Shown here: positions 30,878 to 38,570 of the stretch, in pieces
How the letters are laid out: each line of letters opens with the position of its first letter
Position numbering within the stretch: the stretch's first letter is position 1
Source of the DNA: Pedomonas sp051304405
GTDB taxonomy: Bacteria; Pseudomonadota; Alphaproteobacteria; Sphingomonadales; Sphingomonadaceae
Reading direction: 5' to 3'
Length of the DNA: 64,000 bases
NCBI RefSeq assembly: GCF_051304405.1
Contig: NZ_JBPPGG010000001.1
Span: 310,001 to 374,000 of the forward strand
Position numbers and translations under genes: made by a program
Notes under the pieces: generated by a model
Databases searched by the model: none
Seen by the model: only the letters and a program-made list of their open reading frames with translations
Told to the model about the DNA's origin: nothing

Positions 30878-31149
30878 TCCGCCGCCTCGCGCCGTGTCTC
30901 CTCGCCCAGCGCCACGCGCACCAGATCGGCGTCGCGCCGGCGCATGGCAACGGTCATGCCGCCCACCTGCACGGCGATGGGATCGCCGCCGATCGGCCCC
31001 CGGTGCAGCACCTCCACCTCGACGCCCTCGTCGAAGCCCATCTCGTGGAGACGCAGGTGCAGATCCTCTGTGCTGCCCGCCGCATCGATGGAGACGATGC
31101 GGCCGCGGGTGCCCGGCGGCAAAGAGCCTAGTGTTGGCAGGTCGGACAT
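30874..31149 (-). CDS. feoA: FeoA, SH3-like component of ferrous iron transport
   Basis: 91 residues with the FeoA SH3 fold: LPPGTRGRIVSI, LRLHEMGFDEGVEVEVLHRGP, then a DPIAVQVGGMTVAMRR segment, where family members have the conserved IAVRG-like strand. It binds FeoB on the cytoplasmic side and is needed for uptake. It is the first gene of feoAB and overlaps feoB. A Fur-like box lies 25 nt upstream of its ATG. Confidence 0.93.
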
Positions 31150-31173
31150 GACAATTGTTTCCCGGCCGAAATT

Positions 31174-31195
31174 CGCATTTGAGAAGCAGTATCAG
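31174..31195 (-). promoter_or_regulatory. Candidate Fur box before feoA
   Basis: On the reverse strand, positions 31194-31175 read TGATACTGCTTCTCAAATGC. This resembles alphaproteobacterial Fur sites of the form TGATAATGATTCTCATTTGC with four mismatches. Its position just upstream of feoA would allow iron-dependent repression. Confidence 0.45.
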
Positions 31196-31267
31196 ATCGA
31201 AACCCGGGGGTCGAGTCCCGCAGCAACGCCTGCCCGGCAGGCGACGTTTGGCCCCAGACGGAATGGA

Positions 31268-31945
31268 TTAGAAGGCGGGATAGCGCAGCCGGCCGAGGAA
31301 GCGGGTGAGACTCGGGCGGTTGGCGGCGAGTGTCGTCACCCGCGCCTTGGCCTTCTCGAAGCGCATCACCCCGTCGATGCGCCGGTCGAGGAAGTCGTGC
31401 GTGTCCGCCAGACCCTCGCTCTCGTCGTCGAGCCAGACGAGCAGGGTAGAGGCGTAGACGCCGCCCAGCGTGATCCGCTTGGTATAATAGTTGTAATCCG
31501 TCGCCGCATCGCCGGCCGCGCGCCACATGGCGTCAGCCGTGCGCCACAGGACCCGGGCCGAACGGGCGGCGTTCTGCGGCATCGCCAGGATGGAGACCGC
31601 GCGGCGCACCGCCTCCCGGTGGGGCAAGGCCTGCTCCAGCCGCACGCTCACCGCCGTGCGGATGCGCTCCCGAATCTTCATGGACGGCAGGTCCAGCACC
31701 GCGAGGCGGGCCGCCATGCGCGCGTCGGCGCGGGCCGTATAGGCATCCACCATGTCGATGGGGCCGCCGGGGAAGACCAGCCGGGCGCGCTCGGCGGGAA
31801 TGCCGAGGTCGGCCGCCGCCTGGTCCAGCGCCGCCGCCGACCACCCGTCGAACGGCACATGGCCGAGCAGCGCGTCCACCAGCACCGGGCGCAGCTCCTC
31901 AAGCGTCATGTCGCAAGCGGCCATTTCATCCTTGGATTCGGTCAT
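31268..31945 (-). CDS. COQ9-family protein (ubiquinone biosynthesis)
   Basis: 225 residues, all-helical, TetR-like fold. The COQ9 C-terminal region is recognisable: MKIRERIRTAVSVRLEQ, the segment ILAMPQNAARSARVLWRTAD, and DYNYYTKRITLGGVYASTLL, which is the best-conserved COQ9 motif. COQ9 binds lipids and presents ubiquinone precursors to COQ7 hydroxylase in mitochondria; alphaproteobacteria carry the ancestor. The start MTESKDEM is the best by length; no strong ribosome site was seen. It is divergent from rpsU. Confidence 0.88.
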   Translation of the reverse strand: MTESKDEMAACDMTLEELRPVLVDALLGHVPFDGWSAAALDQAAADLGIPAERARLVFPGGPIDMVDAYTARADARMAARLAVLDLPSMKIRERIRTAVSVRLEQALPHREAVRRAVSILAMPQNAARSARVLWRTADAMWRAAGDAATDYNYYTKRITLGGVYASTLLVWLDDESEGLADTHDFLDRRIDGVMRFEKAKARVTTLAANRPSLTRFLGRLRYPAF

Positions 31946-31966
31946 GAGCCCACTATATCGCGAAAC

Positions 31967-31995
31967 TTGAGTGGCACGGAAAGCATTATTGTACT
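31967..31995 (+). promoter_or_regulatory. Candidate promoter for rpsU
   Basis: TTGAGT (31967-31972) and TGTACT (31990-31995) with a 17-nt spacer lie in the divergent region between the COQ9 gene and rpsU, about 100 bp before the rpsU start. Confidence 0.35.
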
Positions 31996-32099
31996 GAATC
32001 CACTCTTCACAGCGCCCGCGGCTTCTGTTAGGGAGGCCGCTCGCGCCGTAGGCATGTGTCTTCGGTGAACAGGATCGGATTGGAGAGAGACGGCCCTCT

Positions 32100-32309
32100 A
32101 TGCAGATTATCGTTCGCGACAACAATGTCGATCAGGCGCTGCGCGCCCTCAAGAAGAAGCTCCAGCGCGAAGGCGTCTATCGTGAAATGAAGCTGCGTCG
32201 CCACTACGAGAAGCCCTCGGAAAAGCGCGCCCGCGAACGTGCAGCCGCTGTCCGTCGCGCCCGCAAGCTGGAGCGCAAGCGCCAGGAGCGTGACGGTATT
32301 TCCCGTTAA
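32100..32309 (+). CDS. rpsU: 30S ribosomal protein bS21
   Basis: 69 residues, highly basic: MQIIVRDNNVDQALRALKKK, EMKLRRHYEKPSEKRARE, then an Arg/Lys-rich tail. The length fits the family. It sits in the 30S subunit near the anti-Shine-Dalgarno helix and influences initiation. It is monocistronic, with a rho-independent terminator right behind it. Confidence 0.97.
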   Translation: MQIIVRDNNVDQALRALKKKLQREGVYREMKLRRHYEKPSEKRARERAAAVRRARKLERKRQERDGISR

Positions 32310-32330
32310 GCTGCCTGCGCGGAACGGCTG

Positions 32331-32357
32331 AGCCGCCCCTCGGGGCGGCTTTCGTTT
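32331..32357 (+). terminator. Rho-independent terminator of rpsU
   Basis: AGCCGCCCC-tc-GGGGCGGCT (32331-32350), followed by TTCGTTT, 21 nt past the rpsU stop. Confidence 0.8.
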
Positions 32358-32408
32358 ATCCTGCCGTTCCCGGTTTCGCAGCGTGTGTACTTGCAGGGAG
32401 TGAGGATC

Positions 32409-32948
32409 ATGGCGCGTTGGGCGATTGCGCTGGGTGTTCTTGTTGTCGGCGGAGCCGCTTGGGCCTCGCAGGCGTTGCTGCCTGAAGGCCTGAAGATCCA
32501 GGCCGCCGGCCGCGCGTTTCTGGCGCAAAACGCCGCCAAGGAAGGCGTGACGACCCTGCCCTCGGGCCTTCAGATCGAAGTCCTGCGGGAAGGCGAAGGC
32601 CCCAAGCCGGGCCCGGGCGACATCGTGGTGGTGCACTACCGCGGCTGGCTGATGGACAACACCGAGTTCGACTCGAGCTACGCCCGCAACCAACCGGCCA
32701 TGTTCCGCATCGGCGACGTGATCCCCGGCTGGAACGAGGGCCTGCAGCAGATGCAGCAGGGCGGCAAGTACCGACTCGTGATTCCGCCCGAGCTGGGCTA
32801 CGGCGCCCAGGGTGCGGGCGGCGGCATCATTCCGCCCAACGCCGTGCTCCAGTTCGACGTGGAGCTGCTCGCGTTCCAGAGCATGCCGGAAGACGGCGCC
32901 CCCGTGCCGCCGGCAGGCGCTGGCGAGGGCGAGACGCCGCAGCCGTAA
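32409..32948 (+). CDS. FKBP-type peptidyl-prolyl isomerase, exported
   Basis: 179 residues. A signal or anchor segment (about 1-20, MARWAIALGVLVVGGAAWAS) is followed by a short helical linker and one FKBP domain (about 70-160: VVVHYRGWLMDNTEFDSSY, GWNEGLQQMQQGGKYRLVIPPELGYG, IIPPNAVLQFDVELL). Active-site residues are conserved. The tail is Pro/Gly/Glu-rich. It likely assists folding of periplasmic proteins. The ATG at 32409 has GGAGTGAGG upstream. Confidence 0.9.
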   Translation: MARWAIALGVLVVGGAAWASQALLPEGLKIQAAGRAFLAQNAAKEGVTTLPSGLQIEVLREGEGPKPGPGDIVVVHYRGWLMDNTEFDSSYARNQPAMFRIGDVIPGWNEGLQQMQQGGKYRLVIPPELGYGAQGAGGGIIPPNAVLQFDVELLAFQSMPEDGAPVPPAGAGEGETPQP

Positions 32949-33051
32949 GCAGGCCGCAAGCGGCGCGCGACTCGGCACGCCGGGAGCGCAGCGTCAGGCA
33001 AAAGTTCAGGGAGCGGAGGGCCCGGCCTTCCGCTCCCTTTTCTTTTTCCCC

Positions 33052-33498
33052 TCACCCTTTCGGGCCCTGGCGCGTCCGCCCCAGCAGCGCGGCGGGCAGC
33101 AGCGACAGCCAGCCGAGGATGGTCAGCGAGCCGCCGATCGGCGCGACGCCGCGCAGCGCCTCCGGCGCGGCCAGCACCCGGACTGCCACCGCAGTGGCGA
33201 ACAGCCCCGCCCCCAGCGCCAGGATCGCCGCGGGCAGGCACAGCAGCCGCGCCAGCCGCCGCTCCGCGTGGGCCGCGATGAGCGCCAGCGCCACCACCAC
33301 GCCCGCATGGGCCATCAAGAGGGTGGCGGCATTGCCCAGCGCTGGCGAGGGCACCGCGTGGGCACTGACTGCCGCCAGCGCCACGCCCGCTGCCCCTTCA
33401 AGCGCGCCCACCGTCGCCAGCAACCGCTTTACCGGCGTCAGGCCCTCCGCACGCCCGCAGTCCCTCTCCACATCCGCCATATCCGCCTTGCCTGCCAT
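33052..33498 (-). CDS. DUF423 family membrane protein
   Basis: 148 residues with four hydrophobic helices (for example LLMAHAGVVVALALIAAHAE, LFATAVAVRVLAAP, GSLTILGWLSLLPAALLG). The VAPIGGSLTILGW segment is the DUF423/YgdD signature. Function is unknown. The start is uncertain between ATG 33498 and ATG 33480 (MADVERD), the latter with AAGGCGG in front. It is convergent with the FKBP gene and divergent from the GtrA-like gene. Confidence 0.78.
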   Translation of the reverse strand: MAGKADMADVERDCGRAEGLTPVKRLLATVGALEGAAGVALAAVSAHAVPSPALGNAATLLMAHAGVVVALALIAAHAERRLARLLCLPAAILALGAGLFATAVAVRVLAAPEALRGVAPIGGSLTILGWLSLLPAALLGRTRQGPKG

Positions 33499-33780
33499 AA
33501 CTGTCTGGTTCCGCTTCCTGTTTCGGCCGGGCGGCATCTCCGCCGCACGAGACCGGCCCGGCATCAACTGCGGCAGTGATGCACGCCTTGGGCAAAAACG
33601 CTATACTTCGCCGCCGCACGGACTGGTAATCGGCGTCTTGCGCTTTTAAGGTGCGCCTCTCGTCAGCCAAGGGAAAGGACGGTGCATGTCGGCGGCTCCC
33701 ACTGCATGTGCAATGCCGCGCCTCCGCGGAGCATTGCAGGCGCACACCGCTTTTCTGTACTCGTGAGTTTGGTACCAACG

Positions 33781-34209
33781 ATGTTCAAGCGCCTTGCCGC
33801 CCGCCTGGCGGCGCTGCCCCGCCTGCCGCGTTATCTTCTGGTGGGTCATGTGGGCTTCCAGATCGACGCGCTCGCCACACTGCTTCTGACCCAGCAGGGC
33901 GGCGTTGACGCCCGCCTGTCGCGCATTCCGGCCTTTCTGATTGCCAGCATCGCCACCTATGCGCTGAACCGGTCCTGGACCTTCAGTGTCGCGCGCTCGC
34001 ACGGCCGGTTCTTCCGGGGCTGGATGGCCTATCTGGTGGCCACCGCCGTCGGCGCCCTGTGCAACTACATGGCCTATGCCGCCGTCGTCACCTGGTATGG
34101 CGACGGCTTCTGGGACCAGCTGGCCGCCCTTGTTGCCGGTTCCTTCGCCGGTCTCGCCGTCAGCTATTTCGCCAACAGCCGCTTCGTCTTCGCCTCGGTC
34201 AAGAGCTGA
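33781..34209 (+). CDS. GtrA-family membrane protein
   Basis: 142 residues with four membrane helices. GHVGFQIDALATLLLTQ at the N-terminus, SIATYALNRSWTFSVARSHG in the middle and a last helix with AVSYFANSRFVF are typical of GtrA/PF04138. The family is proposed to flip polyprenyl-linked sugars in O-antigen or cell-wall polysaccharide modification. The ATG at 33781 gives the family N-terminus. No glycosyltransferase is adjacent. Confidence 0.87.
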   Translation: MFKRLAARLAALPRLPRYLLVGHVGFQIDALATLLLTQQGGVDARLSRIPAFLIASIATYALNRSWTFSVARSHGRFFRGWMAYLVATAVGALCNYMAYAAVVTWYGDGFWDQLAALVAGSFAGLAVSYFANSRFVFASVKS

Positions 34210-34264
34210 AGCCGGCCGCACCGGACCCGGGCTCAGGGGGAGGTTGCGCCCCCTGCCCCGCTTC

Positions 34265-34744
34265 TCAGAACAACTCGCTCAGCCGGTTCTGAAGGCCCCG
34301 CGCGCCGCCGCCTGCGGGCGCGGCAGCGCCGTCGCCGAACAGGCCCGCCTCGATATGCCGCACGCGGTCATAGAGCGTCTGGCTGCGGCGGATGAGCGAC
34401 AGCGCCTGTTCGGGCAGCAGGCCGAGACGCGGCTCGCGCGCCTCGTCGGAGGCCTCGACGAAGCCCAGCCGCCGGTCGGGCGTGGCGGCCTCCTCCGGCG
34501 TCATCTCCCCGGCCGCGACCGCCTTGCCGACCAGCAGCCAGGAAATCACGTGCATCAGGCGGGTTGTCACCTTCAGGGACTCGCAGCTGAACAGCACCCG
34601 CTCCATGGGGTCGAGCGTCTGCCGCTCCTCCAGCCCCTCCGCGGAGAAGTAGGTTCGCGCCTCATCGGCGACGGCGATGGCCTCGGCATACAGGGGATCG
34701 ATCAGCGCCGGGGTCAGCACCCTCTTTTCAGTAGCATCGGTCAT
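34265..34744 (-). CDS. rcdA: RcdA-like (DUF1465) regulator of CtrA degradation
   Basis: 159 residues, mainly helical: LYAEAIAVADEARTYFSAEG, ERVLFSCESLKVTTRLMHVI, SWLLVGKAV. In Caulobacter, RcdA is an adaptor that, with CpdR and PopA, delivers CtrA to ClpXP at the G1-S transition. The C-terminus (about 130-159) is low in complexity. The start at 34744 follows family alignment. It is convergent with the GtrA-like gene. Assignment rests on the DUF1465 signature. Confidence 0.82.
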   Translation of the reverse strand: MTDATEKRVLTPALIDPLYAEAIAVADEARTYFSAEGLEERQTLDPMERVLFSCESLKVTTRLMHVISWLLVGKAVAAGEMTPEEAATPDRRLGFVEASDEAREPRLGLLPEQALSLIRRSQTLYDRVRHIEAGLFGDGAAAPAGGGARGLQNRLSELF

Positions 34745-34863
34745 GGGTGCACTTAAACATGTTTGGGCCGCCGGCAACAGGGGCCAGCGCCTGAAAATGC
34801 GGCGCTCCGACCACGGCGCGTCCGCGTGCTGTCCGGCCGTCGCCGGAATCGCAACAAGCCCCT

Positions 34864-34890
34864 CTTGAAACCCCGTAGGCGAATACCCAA
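34864..34890 (+). promoter_or_regulatory. Candidate heat-shock (RpoH) promoter for hsp20
   Basis: CTTGAA at 34864-34869 and ACCCAA at 34885-34890 resemble the CTTGAA/CCCAT-type RpoH promoter, with a 15-nt gap that is slightly long. It would start transcription near 34897, giving a roughly 98-nt leader that contains the ROSE-like structure. Confidence 0.35.
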
Positions 34891-34900
34891 GTTTCAGTTT

Positions 34901-34997
34901 GCAGGATGCTGGAAGTGCCGGGTCCTGCACGGGAAGATGTCCGGCCCCTGTGGCGGACGAAAAACGACCAATTGCTCAAGAAGGAGGATAGGTCATG
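34901..34997 (+). promoter_or_regulatory. ROSE-type RNA thermometer in the hsp20 5'UTR
   Basis: Three stacked hairpins occupy the leader. First: GCAGGA/TCCTGC (34901-34928). Second: GTCC...GGAC with an inner stem (34939-34958). Third: GACC (34966-34969) paired with GGTC (34991-34994), which abuts the ATG. Inside the third, TTGCT (34972-34976) faces AAGGAGG (34981-34987), the conserved U(U/C)GCU against Shine-Dalgarno arrangement of ROSE elements. The structure would melt on heat shock and free the ribosome site. Confidence 0.7.
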
Positions 34998-35480
34998 CGT
35001 GCTTTTGATTTCTCGCCCCTGCTGCGTTCGTCTATCGGCTTCGAGAATTTGAACCGGCTGATGGACTTTGCTTCGCGGCTGGACAATGCGGATATTTCCT
35101 ACCCGCCCTACAACATCGAGAAGCTGAGCGAGGACGGCTACCGCGTATCGCTGGCCGTCGCCGGTTTCAGCGCCGATGAACTCGACATTACGGTTCACGA
35201 GAACACCTTGATCGTCAGCGGCAAGGCCCGCGACGACCAGGCCGAGCGGGAGCGCAGCTTCCTGCACCGCGGCATCGCCAAGCGCGCCTTCGAGCGCCGC
35301 TTCCAGCTGGCCGATACGGTGAAGGTGACCGGCGCTTCATATGTGGACGGCCTGCTGAACATCGATCTTGTGCGTGAGGTGCCGGAGCACAAGCGGCCCC
35401 GCAAGATCGAGATTGCGACCGGCCCGCGGGCGGAGGTCCTCCCGCCTGCGACTGAGGGTCAGCGTCTCGCCGCAGAGTAA
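34995..35480 (+). CDS. Small heat-shock protein Hsp20 (IbpA-like)
   Basis: 161 residues. The alpha-crystallin domain (about 35-130) contains PPYNIEKLSEDGYRVSLAVAGF, then a beta-strand core and GASYVDGLLNIDLVREVPE. The family IxI-type C-terminal motif is present as KIEIA. It is an ATP-independent holdase preventing aggregation in the cytoplasm. AAGGAGGATAGGTC precedes the ATG and lies within the ROSE-like hairpin. Its downstream region carries GC palindromes. Confidence 0.94.
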   Translation: MRAFDFSPLLRSSIGFENLNRLMDFASRLDNADISYPPYNIEKLSEDGYRVSLAVAGFSADELDITVHENTLIVSGKARDDQAERERSFLHRGIAKRAFERRFQLADTVKVTGASYVDGLLNIDLVREVPEHKRPRKIEIATGPRAEVLPPATEGQRLAAE

Positions 35481-35518
35481 GCGGCCTGCGTACACTCCTC
35501 TCCCTGACCCTGCCCCTC

Positions 35519-35670
35519 GGGCCCGGCTTCATGCCGGGCCCGAGCCGTATCCGGCCAACAGCCGGTACGGCGAGCAAAGAAACATGCCCGGCCTTGCGCC
35601 GGGCCCGAGCCGTTTCCGGCATGAAGGATCGGCCCAAAACGGATCAGGCCCGGCGCTAGGGCCGGGCCTG
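35519..35670. repeat. Cluster of three GC palindromes (second palindrome family)
   Basis: Stems are GGGCCCGGC-ttcat-GCCGGGCCC (35519-35541), GCCCGGC-cttgc-GCCGGGC (35586-35604) and CAGGCCCGGC-gctagg-GCCGGGCCTG (35645-35670). The first two are each followed by CGAGCCGT(A/T)TCCGGC. They lie between the convergent hsp20 and TPR genes and may terminate both. Confidence 0.75.
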
Positions 35671-35717
35671 ACCACCATTCTGGCTGCTGCAAGGGTTTCT
35701 GCGTCAGGACGGAAAAC

Positions 35718-36290
35718 TCACGACATTTTCCGTTCCGACGAGATAACGCGGAACCGCTGCAATTGCGCCCTCGGCTCGTCCCATGTGGGAGCCAGTTCGG
35801 CGGCCTTGCGATAGTCGTAATAGGCCGAGCGCACGTCTCCCAGCAGTTCGTTGACAATGCCACGGGTGTAGTAGCCCAGATGGGCCCGTCTCGGCTTGAG
35901 GGACAGGCCCTGGGACAGGGCCTCCAGCGCCTCCCGGTCTTTCTGCTGGAGCATGTAGGCGATGCCCAGGTTCACATAGGCCTCGCCCATCCGCTTCTGG
36001 GTGCCAAGCGCCTTCTCGTAGTCGGCGACCGCACCCTCCAGGTCCTTCAGGCCCATTTTCACGATGCCGCGATTGACCAGCGTCGCCGCCCGGTCACGCT
36101 GCGACAGCGTCTCCTCGACCAGCGCCTCGGAGCACAGGGCAAGGGCATCCCTGGAATAGTCCTGGCTTTCCGCCGCTTCGTAGCAGGCGCGGGCCTTGCC
36201 CGTCCCCAGAACCGTTACACTGGCCATGGCCGATCCTGCGGCCAGCACGCCAAACGCCACCGTTACTGTCAGGAGCGGGACTCTCCTCAT
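35718..36290 (-). CDS. Exported TPR-repeat protein
   Basis: 190 residues. A signal peptide (about 1-24: LLTVTVAFGVLAAGSAMAS) is followed by three to four tetratricopeptide repeats (for example VNRGIVKMGLKDLEGAVADY, EAYVNLGIAYMLQQKDREAL, YTRGIVNELLGDVRSAYYDY). It is probably a periplasmic protein-protein interaction module. The ATG at 36290 has GGAGG upstream. No partner is indicated by context. Confidence 0.82.
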   Translation of the reverse strand: MRRVPLLTVTVAFGVLAAGSAMASVTVLGTGKARACYEAAESQDYSRDALALCSEALVEETLSQRDRAATLVNRGIVKMGLKDLEGAVADYEKALGTQKRMGEAYVNLGIAYMLQQKDREALEALSQGLSLKPRRAHLGYYTRGIVNELLGDVRSAYYDYRKAAELAPTWDEPRAQLQRFRVISSERKMS

Positions 36291-36485
36291 GGCGGCCTCC
36301 TCATCAGACCGGAGGCTCGCCGGCTGCTCATCAGCCGGCGCTCCGGCTTGAGGCCTTCACCTTAACATAACCAGAGCCCGGCCGCACAGGGGTGCGAAAA
36401 CGGCTCGGCGGAAGCGGACAAGCAGCTCGTCGCGCTTGCACCGCCCCCGCCGATGGCGATCCGGCGCTCCCCTCCCCGGGGTGCG

Positions 36486-37613
36486 TCAGGCCGGCTCTTC
36501 GACCTTGATGACCCCGCGCCGGATCTGGTCCAGCTCGATGGATTCGAACAGGGCGCGGAAATTGCCCTCGCCGAAGCCTTCATTGCCCTTGCGCTGGATG
36601 ATCTCGAAGAAGATCGGCCCGATCACGTTCTTGGTGAAGATCTGGAGCAGCAGACCCTGTCCCTGCGTCGGCGCGCCGTCGATGAGGATGCGGCGCTTGC
36701 GCAGCTCCTCCAGCGGCTCGCCATGGCCGGGCACGCGGGCGTCCACGCCCTCGTAGTAGGTGTCCAGCGTGTCCTGGAACGGCACGTCCCGCGCCGAGAG
36801 GGTATCCACGGTGCGGTAGATGTCGGACGAGCCGAGCGCGATGTGCTGAATGCCCTCGCCCTTGTAGTCCTGGATGAACTCCTCGATCTGGCTCTTGTCG
36901 TCCTGGCTCTCGTTGATCGGGATGCGGATCTTGCCGCACGGGCTGGTCATGGCGCGGCTGACAAGGCCGGTCACCTTGCCCTCGATGTCGAAGTAGCGGA
37001 TCTCGCGGAAGTTGAAGAGCCGCTCGTAGAAGCCCGCCCAGGTGTCCATGTTGCCACGGCGGACGTTGTGGGTCAGGTGGTCGATGTAGGTCAGGGAGGC
37101 GTCAGCCGCCTTCATCCTGTCCTGCCAGCCCTCCTCGAACACGAAGTCCACGTCATAGATGGTCCGGTCGCCGTAGCGGTCCACCAGATAGATGCGGCTG
37201 CCGCCGATGCCCTCGATGGCGGGGATGTTCAGCTCCATCGGCCCCGCGTCGCTCGGGCACGGCGTGGCGCCGAGGGCCACGGCGCGCTCGAACGCCTTGC
37301 GGGCGTCCTTCACGCGGAAGGCCATGGCGCAGGCGCTCGGGCCGTGGGCGCGGGCGAACTGCTGGGCGAAGCTCTCCGGCTCCGCGTTGACGATGAAGTT
37401 GATGTCGCCCTGCCGGTGCAGGGTCACGTCCTTGGCGCGGTGGCGCGCGACGACAGGAAAGCCCATGCGCTCGAACAGGGCGCGCAGCATCTGCGGGTCC
37501 GGTGCCGTGTATTCCACGAACTCGAAGCCGTCCGTCCCCATGGGGTTGTCGATGCCGAGGGGGCCATTGGTCTTGTGTTCAGCCTGGGGCTGGTTCTGTA
37601 CGGTTGCGGACAT
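36486..37613 (-). CDS. hpd: 4-hydroxyphenylpyruvate dioxygenase
   Basis: 375 residues with two VOC domains (about 20-160 and 180-350). Iron ligands are visible in the C-terminal domain: His in IDHLTHNV, His in GIQHIALG and Glu near LFESIE. It converts 4-hydroxyphenylpyruvate to homogentisate in tyrosine catabolism, a non-heme iron dioxygenase. The start at 37613 has GGAGGAGG 7 nt upstream; the ATG at 37619 is too close to it. It is divergent from a MarR regulator, with an operator-like palindrome between. Confidence 0.95.
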   Translation of the reverse strand: MSATVQNQPQAEHKTNGPLGIDNPMGTDGFEFVEYTAPDPQMLRALFERMGFPVVARHRAKDVTLHRQGDINFIVNAEPESFAQQFARAHGPSACAMAFRVKDARKAFERAVALGATPCPSDAGPMELNIPAIEGIGGSRIYLVDRYGDRTIYDVDFVFEEGWQDRMKAADASLTYIDHLTHNVRRGNMDTWAGFYERLFNFREIRYFDIEGKVTGLVSRAMTSPCGKIRIPINESQDDKSQIEEFIQDYKGEGIQHIALGSSDIYRTVDTLSARDVPFQDTLDTYYEGVDARVPGHGEPLEELRKRRILIDGAPTQGQGLLLQIFTKNVIGPIFFEIIQRKGNEGFGEGNFRALFESIELDQIRRGVIKVEEPA

Positions 37614-37659
37614 GGTCATACCTCCTCCGCCCGGTTAAAGTTGTCCTGTCCGCAATGTA

Positions 37660-37673
37660 GTTACAATTGAAAC
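37660..37673. promoter_or_regulatory. MarR-type operator palindrome between hpd and its regulator
   Basis: The 14-bp sequence GTTACAATTGAAAC is symmetric at 12 of 14 positions around CAATTG. It overlaps the candidate -10 (TACAAT, 37662-37667) of the MarR gene and lies 3 nt before its ATG. This fits autoregulation and divergent control of hpd. Confidence 0.6.
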
Positions 37674-37675
37674 CA

Positions 37676-38143
37676 ATGCCAAGCCAGCCTGCGCCTTCCC
37701 GTTCCCGCGTGTTGATTCTGGAGGAGTTTTTGCCCTTCCGGCTGTCGGTCCTCTCCAACCGGGTCAGCAGTGCTGTCGCCCGACTCTACGAGGACCGCTT
37801 CGACCTGAAGCTGCCGGAGTGGCGGATCATGGCGATTGTGGGCCGCAATCCGAACCTCACCGCCTCGCAGATTGTTGACATCTCGCGCATGGACAAGGTG
37901 GCGGTGAGCCGCGCGGTCAAGCGGCTCGTTGAGATGGGCCGCCTGACGGCCACCAGCGACCCCGACGACGCCCGACGCCAGCGCCTCAACCTCTCCGAGG
38001 CAGGCTGGGAGATCTACGCCCAGATCGTGCCGCTGGCCCTTGGCGTCGAGGAGCGGCTGCTGGCGGACATGGACGAGGCGGAGCGCGCCGTGGTCGACCG
38101 GGTCATCACCCGGCTCACCGAGGCGGCCGCAAAGCTGGACTGA
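37676..38143 (+). CDS. MarR-family transcriptional regulator (likely controls hpd)
   Basis: 155 residues from ATG 37676. The winged helix has LTASQIVDISRMDKVAVSRA, with VKRLVEMGRL as recognition wing and DPDDARRQRLNLSEAGW as the family signature. Flanking helices dimerise. It is divergent from hpd with a palindrome in the gap. If TACAAT at 37662 is the -10, the ATG is at or next to the transcription start (leaderless mRNA). The TTG at 37667 is an unlikely start because it sits inside the operator. Confidence 0.86.
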   Translation: MPSQPAPSRSRVLILEEFLPFRLSVLSNRVSSAVARLYEDRFDLKLPEWRIMAIVGRNPNLTASQIVDISRMDKVAVSRAVKRLVEMGRLTATSDPDDARRQRLNLSEAGWEIYAQIVPLALGVEERLLADMDEAERAVVDRVITRLTEAAAKLD

Positions 38144-38199
38144 CCCGCCCCGGGCCCTTAAGAGGGTCGCTTTCCGTTTCCGCACGCGAGGACAGGACG

Positions 38200-38505
38200 A
38201 TGAGCGCCGACGACGACTATGTTTACGACGAGGCCACCGGCGAGTGGCTCCCCGCCAGCGAACTGGCGGCGCGGCAGGCGGCGGCCGGCACGGTCGAGGT
38301 GCGCGATTCCGTCGGCAACATCCTCCAGGACGGCGACTCCGTCACCCTCATCAAGGACCTGAAGGTGAAGGGCGCCGGCACCACGCTGAAGCGCGGCACG
38401 GTCATCAAGTCCATCCGCCTCACCGGCGACGATCAGGAAATCGACTGCAAGTACGAAGGCATCAAGGGCCTCGTGCTCCGCGCCGAGTTCGTGAAGAAGA
38501 ACTGA
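38200..38505 (+). CDS. PhnA-domain (YjdM-like) protein lacking the zinc ribbon
   Basis: 101 residues. The C-terminal PhnA/SH3-like domain is clear (VRDSVGNILQDGDSVTLIKD, with VKGAGTTLKRGTVIKSIRL and DQEIDCKYEGIKGLVLRAEFVKK). The normal N-terminal zinc ribbon with two CxxC motifs is replaced by an acidic stretch (DDDYVYDEATGEWLPASELA) without cysteines; only one Cys remains overall. Function is unknown; the old alkylphosphonate-uptake name is not well supported. A terminator follows. Confidence 0.85.
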   Translation: MSADDDYVYDEATGEWLPASELAARQAAAGTVEVRDSVGNILQDGDSVTLIKDLKVKGAGTTLKRGTVIKSIRLTGDDQEIDCKYEGIKGLVLRAEFVKKN

Positions 38506-38529
38506 GGCGAGCGCACCGCCATTGAGACC

Positions 38530-38570
38530 AACTCCGGCGCGGGCAACAGTCCGGCGCCGGAGTTTTCATT
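38530..38570 (+). terminator. Terminator of the PhnA-domain gene
   Basis: AACTCCGGCGC and GCGCCGGAGTT form a perfect 11-bp stem with a 13-nt loop, followed by TTCATTT. It overlaps the end of the convergent lipoprotein gene region. Confidence 0.75.
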
